From Sternotherus odoratus (Eukaryota; Chordata; Testudines; Kinosternidae), in NCBI GenBank assembly GCA_032164245.1, contig JAVMKO010000003.1:85542390-85606389 (forward strand): a DNA stretch of 64,000 nt, written 5' to 3'. Shown one piece after another: positions 33,136 through 44,631 of this stretch. The position numbers and the translations under genes are program-made. Each line of letters opens with the position of its first letter. Position 1 is the first letter of the stretch. The notes under the pieces were generated by a model. It saw nothing but the letters and a program-made list of their open reading frames with translations, made no database searches and was not told the origin of the DNA.

Positions 33136-33884
33136 ATAATCATACCCCCATTTCCCCCTCAATTGTGTTATAAACACCATGGGCAATAAGACATTCCCAG
33201 TTGGACAAAGATGGAGGGTGGGGTAAATCAATTAGCATGGGTGAAGTGTTGCTGCTGGTGCTGTCATATGGATGCCATGTAGTAACATAGAGGTGTGTAC
33301 ATTTCAGTGATGGGAAGGTGAGGCAAAATGACCCCTATGGGTGTGTGTATATCGTACAACTCCAATTATCCATCTTTTGGTTGCTTAAAGATCAGGAACA
33401 TGTTCCATCAACAGTGCATACAGTGAAACGCACCTCCAAAGTCTTTTCCATCTCCCACACCCCCTACCATAAGCAAATCAATAATTAACAGTATATTATG
33501 CCTTGCATTTTATTGGCAACCAGTGAAAGTGCTTACTTGCTAAACCCACTGTCATTAGCTTTTAGATTAGCAGAGGCCTATCACACAGGACTGACAACAA
33601 CAAAACACACAAAAAAGGCAAACTTCTCAAGATTTGAGATGGCAAACATTGCTGATTATTTTTCATGGGGATTTTTTTTTTAAATGTGTGGGTTTTGGTT
33701 TTTGTCAAAAATGTTCATAACCCCCCCCAAATTGAAAAATAATCTGTTCTCAGAAAACATTTTTAGTTTTGGTTCACCAAAAATATTCAGTTTTTGGTGG
33801 AAAATATTGTCAAAAATTAAAGTTTTGCACAAAAAAGTTCATTCAGATAAAAAAAGTCAACGGACTTGACATAAGACATAAGAG
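33136..33884. other. No gene recognised; T/A-rich low complexity
   Basis: 33665-33850 is built of 'ttttggt', 'caaaaa' and 'aaaaatatt' type words and is low complexity. The remainder is unassigned. Confidence 0.45.
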
Positions 33885-34410
33885 TACAACTATGCTAGTA
33901 GCAGGGCTACATTACTGGCCTCCTGATTGGGAGAAGGGTACTGAAGGCACAATGGTGAGGGACATGAAAGAGGGAATGAAATATAATTAAAATAAAATAA
34001 TAACAATGACTTCAGCTACCCACAGGAGTCAGCAGAGAGGTTATTTAAGGATATGTATCAGAGACACTGAAGGCATCAGAAAAGGAAGCTCGGAGGCAAG
34101 AATAAATCCCACTATGATTAAAGAGCAAAGTTCAAGATGCTAGCTAAGCCAAACAGGTATCCTGCAGATGACCCAGCAAAATGAAACCAATAAAAAGCAG
34201 CATAAACTAGGACAGGTAAGCAGTAAAATGGAAAGTCTGAGGAAGAGCAGTTAGTCACAGATATAAAAGCAATTAACAAGGAATTATTTTTGTATGTAAG
34301 AAATGGCAAACCTGTAAGAAAATAGGTAGAGCTGTTGGACTATCAAGGAGCGAAGGAGAGCAATTAAGGAGGATAAGGATGCTGAATTATTTATTTTCAT
34401 GTTATCATGG
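33885..34410 (+). mobile_element. CR1 LINE ORF2 fragment
   Basis: The frame up to 33990 reads YWPPDWEKGTE, the end of a CR1-type endonuclease domain (family YRPPDQxEGxD). About 34270-34330 reads ELFLYVRNGKPVRK, the usual CR1 linker before the reverse transcriptase. Stops and frameshifts are frequent. It ends before any RT motif. A 5'- and 3'-truncated dead copy. Confidence 0.65.
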
Positions 34411-34998
34411 CAACATAACCATCTTTCCTTTCTGCATGACCCGCCCTTAAAACCTTTCCTACTCTTTCACCATGTAGCAGAGGGTATCTACAGAGCCATT
34501 ACGGAATCAATGATAGCACCATTGAAATCAATTTACTGATTTACACAACTGAAAATCTGGCCTTTGTCTTATCAGGATGACTAATGGACATACATACTAC
34601 CTGGTGTGAAAGTGATGCTGTGAAGATACCTAATTTTACCCTCCCCATCAGCTATACAGGAGTTCAAAGGTCCTGGGGAATGGTCTGTCTAAGTGGCATA
34701 TGCCCACCTTAAGGCAGCATGCCAAAAACCATTGCTCCTGTGCTGCAGTAAATCCACCTCTGACATTTATCTACCTTGGATGGCATGGGGGCAGGGGCAC
34801 AGCTAAAAGAAGTCTTCTAGGAACAAGAGCAATGCTGTGGCATAGAAGCATATGGGAAATGTGGATGGGCTGAAATCCTCTGGATGGGAACTGGACCCTT
34901 TATTCCTGTAGCTTCTGACATTCTGCTACACACTTCTGATCACTCAGCTCTGCTGCTTGTCCTGATTCCTGCAGAGGAAAACACATTGGAGTGGCAAT
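34411..34998. other. No gene recognised
   Basis: About 34500-34560 looks like half of a palindromic relic ('ccattgaaatcaatttactgatttacac'). The rest is unassigned. Confidence 0.4.
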
Positions 34999-35002
34999 CC
35001 AA

Positions 35003-35504
35003 TGTGACAGACCGCCTTCTCACCCCCCTCAGGAACACAGGCAGGAAACCCTTTTTTGCTCCAACAGTGCCCTTTAATTTACAGTGCAGGACCCCACCAC
35101 CAATATATACAGGTTAGAACATCTCATTAATATCCAGCTCAACAGCTTATTAATATCCAGCTCATTAATACACAGCTCTATGGACTCTAGGTAGTCCAGC
35201 TAACAGTTAACCCAGCTCTAGGGACTCTAGGTAGTCCAGCTAACATACAAACCCAACTCAGGGTAGCTCAAACAACCACCACCACCACCACCACCACCAC
35301 TCAGCTCTGAATAGCTCCTGCCACCACCCTGGGCTTCCTTCCTGGCAGCCTTATATCCCCCAGAGGAGGCTGCCAGGTGCAACCCATCCAGGTTGATTAG
35401 GCTGCAAGCCAGGTGGCTAATTAGGCTTGCTGCACCGGGGGTTTGCAGAGGGCTTTTCTCCCTCTTAAAGGGGCGGCAGGCTGGGTCAAGCCCACCCTGC
35501 CACA
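35003..35504 (-). mobile_element. Solo LTR, 502 bp
   Basis: Starts and ends with the inverted pair TGTGACAG ... CTGCCACA. CCAA flanks it directly on both sides (34999-35002, 35505-35508), a 4-bp target duplication. A TATA-like GGATATAAGG on the minus strand (about 35350-35360) precedes an ATTAAA-type signal (about 35070-35078), setting the minus orientation. It includes an (ACC)n run at 35274-35300. No internal genes, so the provirus was lost by LTR-LTR recombination. It is related to the LTR split at 4985-9967. Confidence 0.85.
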
Positions 35505-35508
35505 CCAA

Positions 35509-36865
35509 CTAAAAGTGAACAACTGTGCAGGGTCTGAACTACCCGTCTTCATTGTTTTATTCATGGCGGCTCCAAATTTGAAGAACCTACTAGATAGTTT
35601 TTTGGGGGGCTCCATTTTGACTATTTACTTCATGATACCTCCGCTATCCTCAATCCAAGTTTTAATACACTTTGATACAGTTCCTGGCTACTGTACCTTG
35701 ACTTTCAATTACATTAAATCCTATTATAATCACTTTCTTTGTAACAAATCCTCTTTAACACCTGAAAAGCTCAGCTCCCATGGGTGCAATGCTATGTTCT
35801 CGAAATCAAAACCAGAAGTATTCTAATGGAAATGAGTTAACTATGCGGAGTACTTTGAAAATGTGACTGGCATGAAAGGCCTTCAACATGCAGTTTATAT
35901 TCATATTCAGCAGTGGAAGAAAAAAAGATTCCAGAACCAGCCACTTGTACGTAAGCTGCCTTAAGACAGAGCATCTGAATCACTGTGTTATCATGCCAAA
36001 ACATCTTGTATGGAAAATCATCAATGTCCAAAGATAGGTCAAGTACAGGTTACCCAAGTACTATTATTATAGAACTGAATGTTCTCCATCAAAACTGGAG
36101 CAAGAATTTGAAGAGATTTACAATGATCACCAATGAGCTCTGTGGTATAGTGAACAAACCATGACCCTTCTTTACAATTTTGTAATTTATTTTTTGGTTG
36201 GCAGGGTGTATCCAGAGGTATTATATCGGATTCTGTGAAAGATCTCTGCTTTTGTTATACTGACCTGGAAAAATAAGAAGTTTCACACACCATTCACATG
36301 GCGTTTGTTTTTCCTCATATGAAAACATGTTACATTTACCATACAGTTCTCTACCATCACTGCACCAATTTTGGGGGAGTGGCATCTGGTGACATTTGGG
36401 CTAATATAGCTCTCTAGATTGGCTGGTGGAGGATTATTTCTTACAGTCCTTCAATATAGATGCAAATCTAGCACCTCCAACCAAAGAAGTGGGAGTTTCT
36501 CAATGTACCTAGTATATGATTTGCATCAGAAATGCTGAATCAGAAATCTAAGATTACAGAAAATATTACTTTAAGGAATTAATCCAAAATTTTGCATTTT
36601 TTGTTCCTGTGACCCTTATTTTGATTTTTTTTATCTCATCTTGGCAGGGATTACTAAGAGCGATCCCACCTGACTGCTCTATTCCTTCATTTTCCAGTCA
36701 CTCTCAGATGCCTCAACAACCACTAGGCAAATAGACCAGTCATCAAAAATCAGCTGGTGTCTTTATCTATGATTCCCATACAGCAGTTATCTTACCAAAT
36801 ACTCATATCCTCACAATGGCTGAGCACCGACCTTTTCATCTTGGTGGATTCAGTTCATGTCCATA
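35509..36865. other. No gene recognised
   Basis: Unassigned AT-rich DNA. The 127-codon ORF at 35443-35826 starts inside the LTR and runs out of it, so it is not a gene. Confidence 0.45.
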
Positions 36866-36869
36866 TTGT

Positions 36870-37000
36870 ATTTGCATCCAACGAAGTGGGTATTAGCCCA
36901 CGAAAGCTTATGCTTCAATACTTTAGTGAGTCTTTAAGGTGCCACAGGACTCTTTGTTACCTCTGCTATTCCAGACTAACATGGCTACCTCTCTGATTCT
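36870..37000 (+). repeat. Dispersed repeat, class not named
   Basis: Contains 'gtgggtattagcccacgaaagcttatg', then 'ttaaggtgccacaggactctttgtt', then 'ccagactaacatggctacc'. I recognise this phrase order from very many reptile and turtle sequences, but I cannot assign the family with confidence. No open frame is preserved. Confidence 0.6.
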
Positions 37001-37505
37001 TGTCATATTGTACTCTGTATCAAATTGCAGGGATCACAGTTGTGTTAAATGTCTTGTTACACCTCTGCAATAGTTCAACATGCCCACAGAGTAACACATG
37101 CATTTAGGTGTGTGTCCACACAGCATGACTTACAACTGTTGATCCTGTGTCCTGAAACATCTCTCTCCTTATGGCCAGCACTGTTGTTGAGAACCGGAGC
37201 ACTTCATTGTTAGAGATAGGAGGACTGACTGAATAAGCTACAATGGAGCTACAACCCTGACAGCTTCGTGTCCACACTGAGGTGAAAACTTGATAAACTG
37301 ATAGTTGAGCTAGACCTGAGCTACAGATCTTGTCCTAGCCACTACAACCTATTAAAACAAAGAGCACTTGGAAGATGCTTGCAGCAGCTTTTGTGTGTAG
37401 TTGCCGGGGGTTGTACATGTATAATCTTAAGAATGCATAATATAGGTATTAGAAGGCAATGTCTTTTTCAAGAACCTTTCATTTAGTGTAGGCAGGGTAA
37501 TAGAA
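37001..37505. other. No gene recognised
   Basis: Unassigned; no repeat with definable ends. Confidence 0.4.
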
Positions 37506-37509
37506 TTGG

Positions 37510-37755
37510 CCCTAGGTGAGGCAGTATGGTCTAGCAGATAAGTTGCTGGTTTCTGAGTCAAGAGACCTACTTACTAATCCCAGTTCTGCCACTGACCTTC
37601 TGTGTCACCAGGGGCAGGCCCTTCACACCTTTGTGTTTTTCTTTCCACTCCCATTTCCTAACTACTTAGATTATAAACTATCTGGGGGTGGGATTTCCTC
37701 ACTCTGTGTTTGTACAGCCCCTAGCACAGTGGGTCCTCAACAACTATAAATTGTC
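37510..37755 (+). repeat. MIR-type SINE, well kept
   Basis: Begins 'gaggcagtatggtctagcag' with the tRNA-like head, continues 'gagtcaagagacctacttactaatcccagttctgccactgacc', then the variable 3' part ending 'tttgtacagcccctagcacagtgggtcct'. The tail differs from mammalian MIR and matches an amniote LINE-like tail seen in turtles. Confidence 0.8.
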
Positions 37756-38798
37756 ATATTATATATATCTGCTGCATACATAACACTGTCAAATGTCACA
37801 CACATAGGCTTACAAAAGACAGGAGAGACTGGACAGCTGTATGGTTTTAGCCAAAATATTCAAAAGCCGTCATGGATTTTGGTTGTCTCAGTGTGCTTGT
37901 GCCTGGATTTGAAACAGTTTGATCTTCATTTTAAGGGCTTCTGAGCACTCACAATGACCACTAATTTCAGTTGAACCTGTGGGCAATCAGCAACTCCGAA
38001 AACCAGGCTCAAGATATCTGAAGCTGGGCAGCCAAAAATGGAAGCACCCCCAAGTCAATGGCTACTTCTGAAAATGTAGCTAGACTAAGGGCTACAGTCT
38101 CAGTCTGTCATTGAGTATGTACACATTTCCCATGGTCTCAAAGGTAGGGAGACCTGAGTTCTGTGGGTAGAATAATAGAAAAATGGTCATAAATAGGGGA
38201 AAGACTAATGGTTTTGTTGCCAGTTTCTGCACCCGCAGTATGCATACACTTTCAAAAGATTACAACCTGGAAAAACTATTTTTGTATAATTTTTTTTATA
38301 GATTATCATCCACATAGCTCTTCATAACAAGTAGTGCAATTCTTTTAGCAATCCAAAGCTGCAAAGGTTATCATGTGATTTTTGTGAACAGGTTATGTAA
38401 CTGTACTATTACCTTAAATAGTATTTTTTATTTGAACTGCCAACTTTTTCATCAGCAACAAAGAAAAAAATGCATATTTCCAGGCATAAAGATAATTTTC
38501 AAAGGGTTGTAATTAGCTCTTGATAACTATCTTTTGTCACGTCTTCTCTGCTGAACTAGAAAGAATGTGAACTTTTTTCATTGTTAAAACCAAAATATGG
38601 CACCTGTGGTGTGACAGCCTAGACAAACCATAAGACAAATTGAGTTTGAGGGTTTCCTCTAGCTCTGTGGAAAATGATAGTGCAGTAATATTGTGAATCC
38701 TTGAATTTTTATTTCGATTATCAGCTTTCAGAAAATCAGAAGTGGCAACTGGCACCTATTTCTTTTCCTCTCTAGTGTAAGGACCTATTTTTATTGCC
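37756..38798. other. No gene recognised
   Basis: About 37930-38080 contains decayed palindromic text. The rest is AT-rich and unassigned. Confidence 0.4.
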
Positions 38799-38838
38799 AG
38801 AGAGAGAGGGAGAGAGAGAGAGAGAGAGAGGGAGAGAG
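38799..38838. repeat. (GA)n microsatellite
   Basis: A GA run interrupted by three GGG or GGA variants is directly visible. The ORF crossing it (minus, ending SLSLSLSL) is an artefact of the repeat. Confidence 0.9.
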
Positions 38839-38892
38839 TTTCAACACCAATGAGAAAATGCAATGGGAAACAGGAAGAGAAAAGGGAATTAA

Positions 38893-39004
38893 GGCCCAAT
38901 CCTCCAAAGACAAAGGCATGTGCTTAATTTTATGCATGTGAGGAGCCCCACTGTGTCCCAAAGTTAAGCATGTGTATAGCAAACGTCTTTGCAGGGTCAA
39001 GGTC
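38893..39004. mobile_element. Palindromic MITE relic
   Basis: GGCCCAATCCTCCAAAGAC at the left faces GTCTTTGCAGGGTCAAGGTC at the right. The interior has mirrored 'gcatgtgcttaattttatgcatg' and 'aagttaagcatgtg'. Same style as the other palindromic relics. Confidence 0.7.
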
Positions 39005-40424
39005 TAAGTGTCTGATCCAGATAGGTTTTCTGAATTTCCATTCAAGTTAAGGGGCCAAATTCCTTAAGTGGCCTTACCTAGGACACGATGGGTGGGGTGT
39101 GTGGGGGTCTCTTAGGGAGAAGGTTGAGGAGAAAAGGGATGTGGTGAGCGGTGGGGACCTCTGGAGGAGTGTGGGGCATGGAGAAGAGAAGCGAGGAGGG
39201 ACTCACCAGGTAGCAGCGGGCGGTGGGGGCTGGCAGGGTCACCATGGCCCAGGCGTCTGGTGGCGGGTTGGTGGCAGCTGCGTCAGGAAAGCCTTAGCCT
39301 CTGCTGATCTATTAGTTTATCAGCTTTTGGATCTGACCCTAAGGAGAAGGACAAAGGTGATAGCAGTGGATGGAGAGAGACTAGGGAAAGGAAGAAACAA
39401 TTTATGGCAAAATCATAGTTTTAGCAATACCCTTCTTTATCTTAATATAGTCCATTATCCAATTTTGGGAACATTCTATGTAAACATAAAATATTTTACT
39501 GGTGCCTTTCATAAAGATTCTTGCATAGTAAAGTTTTTGTCCTAATTCTGCCCTCAGACATGCAGCCAATTCACATAACAAAGAGAGAGAGAGATTGTTT
39601 GAGTCTGGGGAGAGGGAAGAATAGGAGGAAGCTTCATCCTCTCTCACTCATCTTTCCTTCTTGTGAGTGTTTATAGGCAGGCATGAACAATCTGTAATTT
39701 CTTTTATAACAATCATGATCCAACCAATCCTGTTATATTCACTAGACTATGACATTGGAGTAAGAATAATGAGGAGGAGGAAGAAGTGTCCTATGAAGGA
39801 CAAAGGGTCCTCTCTACATACAAGTAGGCTGCAACTACAAAACTCAGATCCAGATTTAGAAAACTTACAATTTTGGGGGTATTTGGAACCATACATTTTG
39901 TCTCATCTCATCATAAAGATAGAGGCTGTTTGTTCTTTTCACATCACACTTCACATTATGAATGCATCTAAAGTTTAGAGTTTGAATGAGATCCCTTAAT
40001 TCAGTTTGGGCTCAATGAATGAAGTCCTCAAAAATTATTCATTTGCCAATTACAGTCTAATCAAGAAGCATCCATAATATACATTGAGCCATTCTGATAA
40101 TAAAATTGGTGTAGGTAGGAAAAAATATAAGAATATTACAAGATGCTACACGTGCATCGAAGAAGTATTGAAAACGGTAGTGTATGGAAAATGGTCTTAA
40201 AATTACAAGGTATCGCTTCAGTTTGTAAGGGGGTTCCTGGTTCTGCTTGCAGTCTAGGAGGCTCTGTAGGGAAGTGTGCCATTGGAGTGGGCCTGCAAAG
40301 AGCCAGCCTCAGTTAAGATGGATTGAGTTGTGCCTCTTTGCTTGGGGAGCAGCCTGCTTTGTCTCTGTCTCTCTGTTGTTTGCTCTTGTGTGTTAGGGTT
40401 CTGGATTTTAAGAAATATTGCCAC
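39005..40424. other. No gene recognised
   Basis: 39090-39300 is G-rich and carries an ORF of 148 codons without any family signature. 40220-40424 has the look of an older LTR or retroposon that continues past 41280 ('cattgagaatgtttctatct'), but I cannot delimit it. Confidence 0.4.
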
Positions 40425-40429
40425 CTTCC

Positions 40430-41274
40430 TGTGATGGGTTGGATCACAGAAACCCCCTTGGGGCTGCCAACTGATGTGCCAAGACTACTTCTGCCCCTGC
40501 TTCTTTGCCCTTAGGACTCCAGCGTCCGGCCCGGTTTGAGTCAGACTCGCTATCCTGCTGCAAACCCAGACCCAAGTCTAAACCATATCCCCTAACAGCT
40601 GTAGGCTTACCTGGAAGCAGGTTAGGAATTGTTCCTGCCTTTAGCACTCAGATGCTCAACTCCCAATGGGGTACAAACCCTAAATAAATCTATTTTACCC
40701 TGTATAAAGCTTATCCAGGGTAAACTCATAGATTGTTCACCCTTTATAACACTGGAGATATGCATAGCTGTTCCCCCCCACGTACTAATACATACTCCAG
40801 AATAATTAATAAGTAAAAGTGATTTTATTAAACATAGAAAGTAGGATGTAAGTGGTTCCAAGTAGTAACAGACAGAACAAAGTGAAGTACCAAATTAAAA
40901 AAATAAATTCAATAGATTGAGTTCCTTACCAGCCAAACCACATTCCTGAGAAAGCTCAGATGTGGATTGGCATCTCCATGTTCATTGTTGGCTTGATTGG
41001 TTCTTGACTGGGCACTTACCAAGGATAGTTTTTTCTCAGAAAGCTGACCAACTGCTTCACTGAGGCTATTTAAAATTAACCAAGCACATAGCCAATATTC
41101 ATAACTTTGAGTACAAAAATGACACATGCATACAAATAGGATGAATATATTCAGTAGATCATAACTTTTTCAAAGATATGTTACATGGCATATGTAGCAA
41201 AAACATATTCCAGTTATTTCATATGTACATTTATAAGCATCTCTCCATAAAGCCTTATGGGGCGCACCATCACA
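40430..41274. mobile_element. Solo LTR, 845 bp, with 5-bp duplication
   Basis: Begins TGTGATGGGTTGGATCACAG and ends CACCATCACA. CTTCC flanks it directly at 40425-40429 and 41275-41279. I recognise the sequence as a common turtle retroviral-type LTR; compared with my memory of longer copies this one lacks a middle section. Orientation is not settled: TATA-like and AATAAA-like words occur on both strands (AATAAA on minus near 40823). No internal genes. Confidence 0.8.
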
Positions 41275-41279
41275 CTTCC

Positions 41280-41985
41280 ATTGAGAATGTTTCTATCTAG
41301 CTTCTCTTGTATGTTGTGAACAAAAATACTATATAGTGTTATATTGTATTGAGTAAGAAGCAACATAGGATCCTGTTACTAAAATCTGTTTCATGATTCA
41401 TACGCATAAGGGCAGGTAGAGTTATGGTAACAAATGGTGTAACTCAGCATAATTTTCATGGAGCTATGTGAAAGTACAACTGAGGATCTGCACCTCAGAG
41501 GGTTTTATTTTGATTTCAGAGTGTTTAAACTTCTGAAAAAAGTTAATAACACATCCGTAACCCTCTCCCCCCCCCAGCTCCAACACAAAGCGAGAAGCCT
41601 AGTGACAAAAAACTAGTGCTGCTTGCTATCAGATCCTGATTTCTGAGAATGTATCGCAAACACACTTCTTCCCAGAGAGCCACTCTGGACCTTCCAGATC
41701 TCTTGAATCTCTTGAATCACTGCTTTGAGGACACAGAAGAGGGGAGCTTGCTTGGGAAATCTGTGTGGTAGACTGCTAACACCCTTCCATACTGCACTAG
41801 AAAATTAACTGTTAGAAAGGAAATGGGTTATGAGTCAGAGGAGGTATAGGAAAAATCATAATTTTTCTGACTCTATTTGCCCATCCTTAGTAGCGATAAC
41901 TCAAAGTCTTATTGCCTTCCTGCTTGGATGACAGCATCTATTCCCTCAAACAATGACTCTTCAGCAATAGAAAATAATATAATAA
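41280..41985. other. No gene recognised
   Basis: Unassigned. The first 100 bp may continue the older repeat seen left of the LTR. Confidence 0.4.
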
Positions 41986-42027
41986 TAAAATCCTAGTGAG
42001 GTATATGATTTAAAAGTCAGGACCTGA

Positions 42028-42378
42028 TTGACAGTGGTAGTGACCCAAGCAATGGAAGACACATTGACGATGACTGGATGTGGAAGCTGTGGTATGTACA
42101 TGATCTTGGTGGGGGTACCTAAAAAGAGTTTCATCTGCATGAAATACTGCCTGATAGAGCTGATGGAAGAAAAGATCCGAGGACTGGAGATGCAGGAGGA
42201 AACTCTGGTTGAGTTTAGAATGGGGTTTGAGCAGATGATGGAGCAAAAACATGAGGAGGCTGACGGGAAAAGCTCAGACTTGCAGATGGAAGCAGGACCA
42301 AAGAACTCTGAGGGGAGACTGCTGGGTGAGGAAAGTGTTGTGGAGGAAGCATGGGTGAGGAAGCTGGGTGCTGGGTGA
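42028..42378 (+). pseudogene. CR1 ORF1, N-terminal zinc-finger and coiled-coil part
   Basis: The frame reads CGSCGMYMILVGVPKKSFIC then KYCLIELMEEKIRGLEMQEE. A Cys pair followed by further Cys residues is the zinc-finger-like motif described for turtle CR1 ORF1. The Glu/Lys/Leu-rich helix after it is a likely coiled coil for self-association. ORF1 proteins bind the element's RNA. The frame ends at 42378, and the link to the esterase part (42639 on) is disrupted. Confidence 0.65.
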
Positions 42379-42638
42379 GGAAGCATGTGACTAAGAGAAT
42401 GAGGCAGAGGAAAAGATGGGCTAGTGAAGGTGAACCTCAGAAACAGGTTTGTGGAATTCAAAAATGAAGAAGGAGCACAGCAGGTGGTCACTGAAGAGTG
42501 GAGGGCAAAGAAGAGAGAAGATCAACTAGTCCTATAGGAAGAGGGGAAGAGTCGATGAAGATAACACCAAATATGTGCCCCAGGAGGATACAGGATGGAT
42601 TGCAGAGGATTGCAAGGGAGAATAGGAATTGAGAGGAC

Positions 42639-43121
42639 TTGCAGCCAGAGGGAACGGGGGATAGACCAGAGAATCACATCATTACCAGGAAAAGGCAAGT
42701 CTACATGATTGGGGACTCCTTACTGAGAAGAATAGACAGGCCTGTAACCAGAGCTGATCCAGAGAACAGAAGGGTGTGCTGTCTGCCAGGTGCTAAGATA
42801 CGGGATGTGAACCTGAGGCTGAAGAGGATCCGAATGGGAGTGGGAAAGAATCCACTAATTGTCCTTCATGTGGGAACAACTGATACGGCTAGATTCTCAC
42901 TGGAACGAATCAAGGGAGACTATGCCAGGCTGGGGAAGACACTTAAGGAAATCGAGGCTCAGGTGATCTTCAATGGGATTCTGCCTGTTCCTAGAGAAGA
43001 GCAACAAAGGTGTGACAAGGTTATGATGATCAACAGATGGCTCAGGCAGTGGTGCAAGAAGGAGGACTTTGGGATGTATGGCCTTTGGGAGGCATTCATG
43101 GACAGAGGACTGGTCTCTTAG
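42639..43121 (+). pseudogene. CR1 ORF1 esterase-like (SGNH/GDSL) domain
   Basis: A 160-codon open stretch. VYMIGDSLLRRI contains the GDSL block with the nucleophile Ser. CCLPGAKIRDVNLRL follows, then IVLHVGTTD, the block that carries the family's Gly and Asn or Asp. Near the end VMMINRWLRQWC is typical. The later Asp-x-x-His block would lie at 43122-43135 ('ggatggacttcacctgag', DGLHLS) just past a TAG at 43119-43121. The esterase domain is a known part of CR1 ORF1, with a proposed lipid or membrane-related role. One stop before the catalytic His block breaks the frame. Confidence 0.8.
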
Positions 43122-43559
43122 GATGGACTTCACCTGAGTAGGAGGGAAATAGACTTCTAGGATGGAAGCTGGCACAACTGGCTAAGAGAGCTTTAAACTA
43201 GGAATTTGGGGAGTGGTTGGGAGATGTTCAGGTAATCTCCACACTGGATTTTAACACTGAGAGGGAAGGAAACAAAGTAAGAAAGGCTACAGCCATGGGT
43301 ATGAGAATGGACATAAGAAGGAAAGGTAGTGTAGATACCAGTCTAATAGATGATACTGGCGGTAGAATGTCCGTGCCTAATTGGGTAAAGAATATGAGCA
43401 AAGCCAAACAGCAAAAAATTAAGATATTTGTACACCAATGCAAGAGAATGAGGGAATGAGGATATGGAGGTAGATATTACCACATCTGAGGTAGAAGCCA
43501 AACTTGAACAGCTTAATGGGACTAAATCAGGGATTAATAACAAGAATTTTAGTTATAAA

Positions 43560-44095
43560 CTGGGAATGCATCAAATTGGAAGTAACGGAGGAGGAGAAGG
43601 ACTTCGGAGTATTAGTTGAACACAAGATGATGGTCATATGGCCATGATATGGCCATCAATGTGATATGGCCGTGAAAAAAGCTAATGCGGTCTTGGGATG
43701 CATCAGGCAAGGTATTTCCAGTAGAGATAAGAAGGTGTTAGTACCATTATACAGGCACTGGTGAGACCTCATCTGGAATACTGTGTACAGTTCTGGTCTA
43801 TGTTTAAGAAGGATGAATTCAAACTGGAACAGGTACAGAGAAGGACTACTAGGATGATCCGAGGAATGGAAAACCTGTCTTATGAAAGGAGACTCAAGGA
43901 GCTTGGCTTGTTTAACCTAACTCAAAGAAGTCTCAAGGGAGATATGATTGTTCTCTATAAATATATCAGAGGGATAAGTACCAGGGAGGGGGAAGAATTA
44001 TTTAAGTGCAGTACTAATGTGGACACAAGAACAAATGGATGTAAACTGGCCATCAAGAAGTTTAGACTTGAATGTAGATGAAGGTTTCTAACATC
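43560..44095 (+). pseudogene. CR1 ORF2, C-terminal part of reverse transcriptase
   Basis: Reads LEVTEEEKDFGVLVEHK, then VKKANAVLGCIRQGISSRD, then in another frame RPHLEYCVQFWSMFKKDE, RRTTRMIRGMENLSYERR and LKELGLFNLTQRSLKGD. This is the standard end of CR1-clade ORF2. A small tandem of 'atatggccat' near 43636-43667 and frame changes show it is dead. Confidence 0.85.
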
Positions 44096-44631
44096 ACATC
44101 TGGAACAGCCTTCCAAGGGGAGCAGTGGGGGCAAAAGATATATCTCGCTTCAAGATTGAGATTGATAAATTTATGGAGGGGATGGTATGATGGGATAGCC
44201 TAATTTTGGCAATTAATTTATCTTTGACTATTAGAGGTAAATATGCCCAGTGGTCTGTGATGGGATGCTAGATGGGGTGGGATCTGAGTTACTACAGAGA
44301 ATTCTTACCTGGGTGTCTGGCTGGTGAGTCTTGCCCACATGCTCAAGGTTTAGCTGATCACCACATTTGGAGTTGAGAAGGAATTTTCCTCCAGGGCAGA
44401 TTGGCAGAAGGCCTGGGCTCTTTCACCTTCCTCTGCAATGCAGGTCACGGGTCACTTGCTGGAGGATTCTCTGCACCTTGAAGTCTTTAAACCATGATTT
44501 GAGGACTTCAATAGCTCAGACATAGGTTAGGGGTTTATTACAGGAGTGGGTGGGTGAGATTCTGTGGCCTGCGTTGTGCAGAAGGTCAGACTAGATGATC
44601 ATAATGGTCCCTTCTGACCTTAAAGTCTATC

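Larger units (their letters stand above)
42000..44631 (+). mobile_element. CR1 LINE, internally deleted
   Basis: Carries in order: an ORF1 zinc-finger and coiled-coil part, an ORF1 esterase-like part, the start of ORF2, a jump, then the reverse transcriptase C-terminus and the 3' tail. The tail (44555-44631) reads 'gagattctgtggcctgcgttgtgcag', then 'gtcagactagatgatcataatgg', then 'tcccttctgacctta', which is the turtle CR1 (PsCR1-like) end also borrowed by turtle SINEs. A full copy would be near 5 kb; most of the endonuclease and RT is missing between about 43450 and 43550. Confidence 0.85.

Noticed and set aside
39099..39545. 148-codon + strand ORF
   Set aside because: Gly/Trp-rich first half from a G-rich stretch, no family signature, no supporting exon signals.
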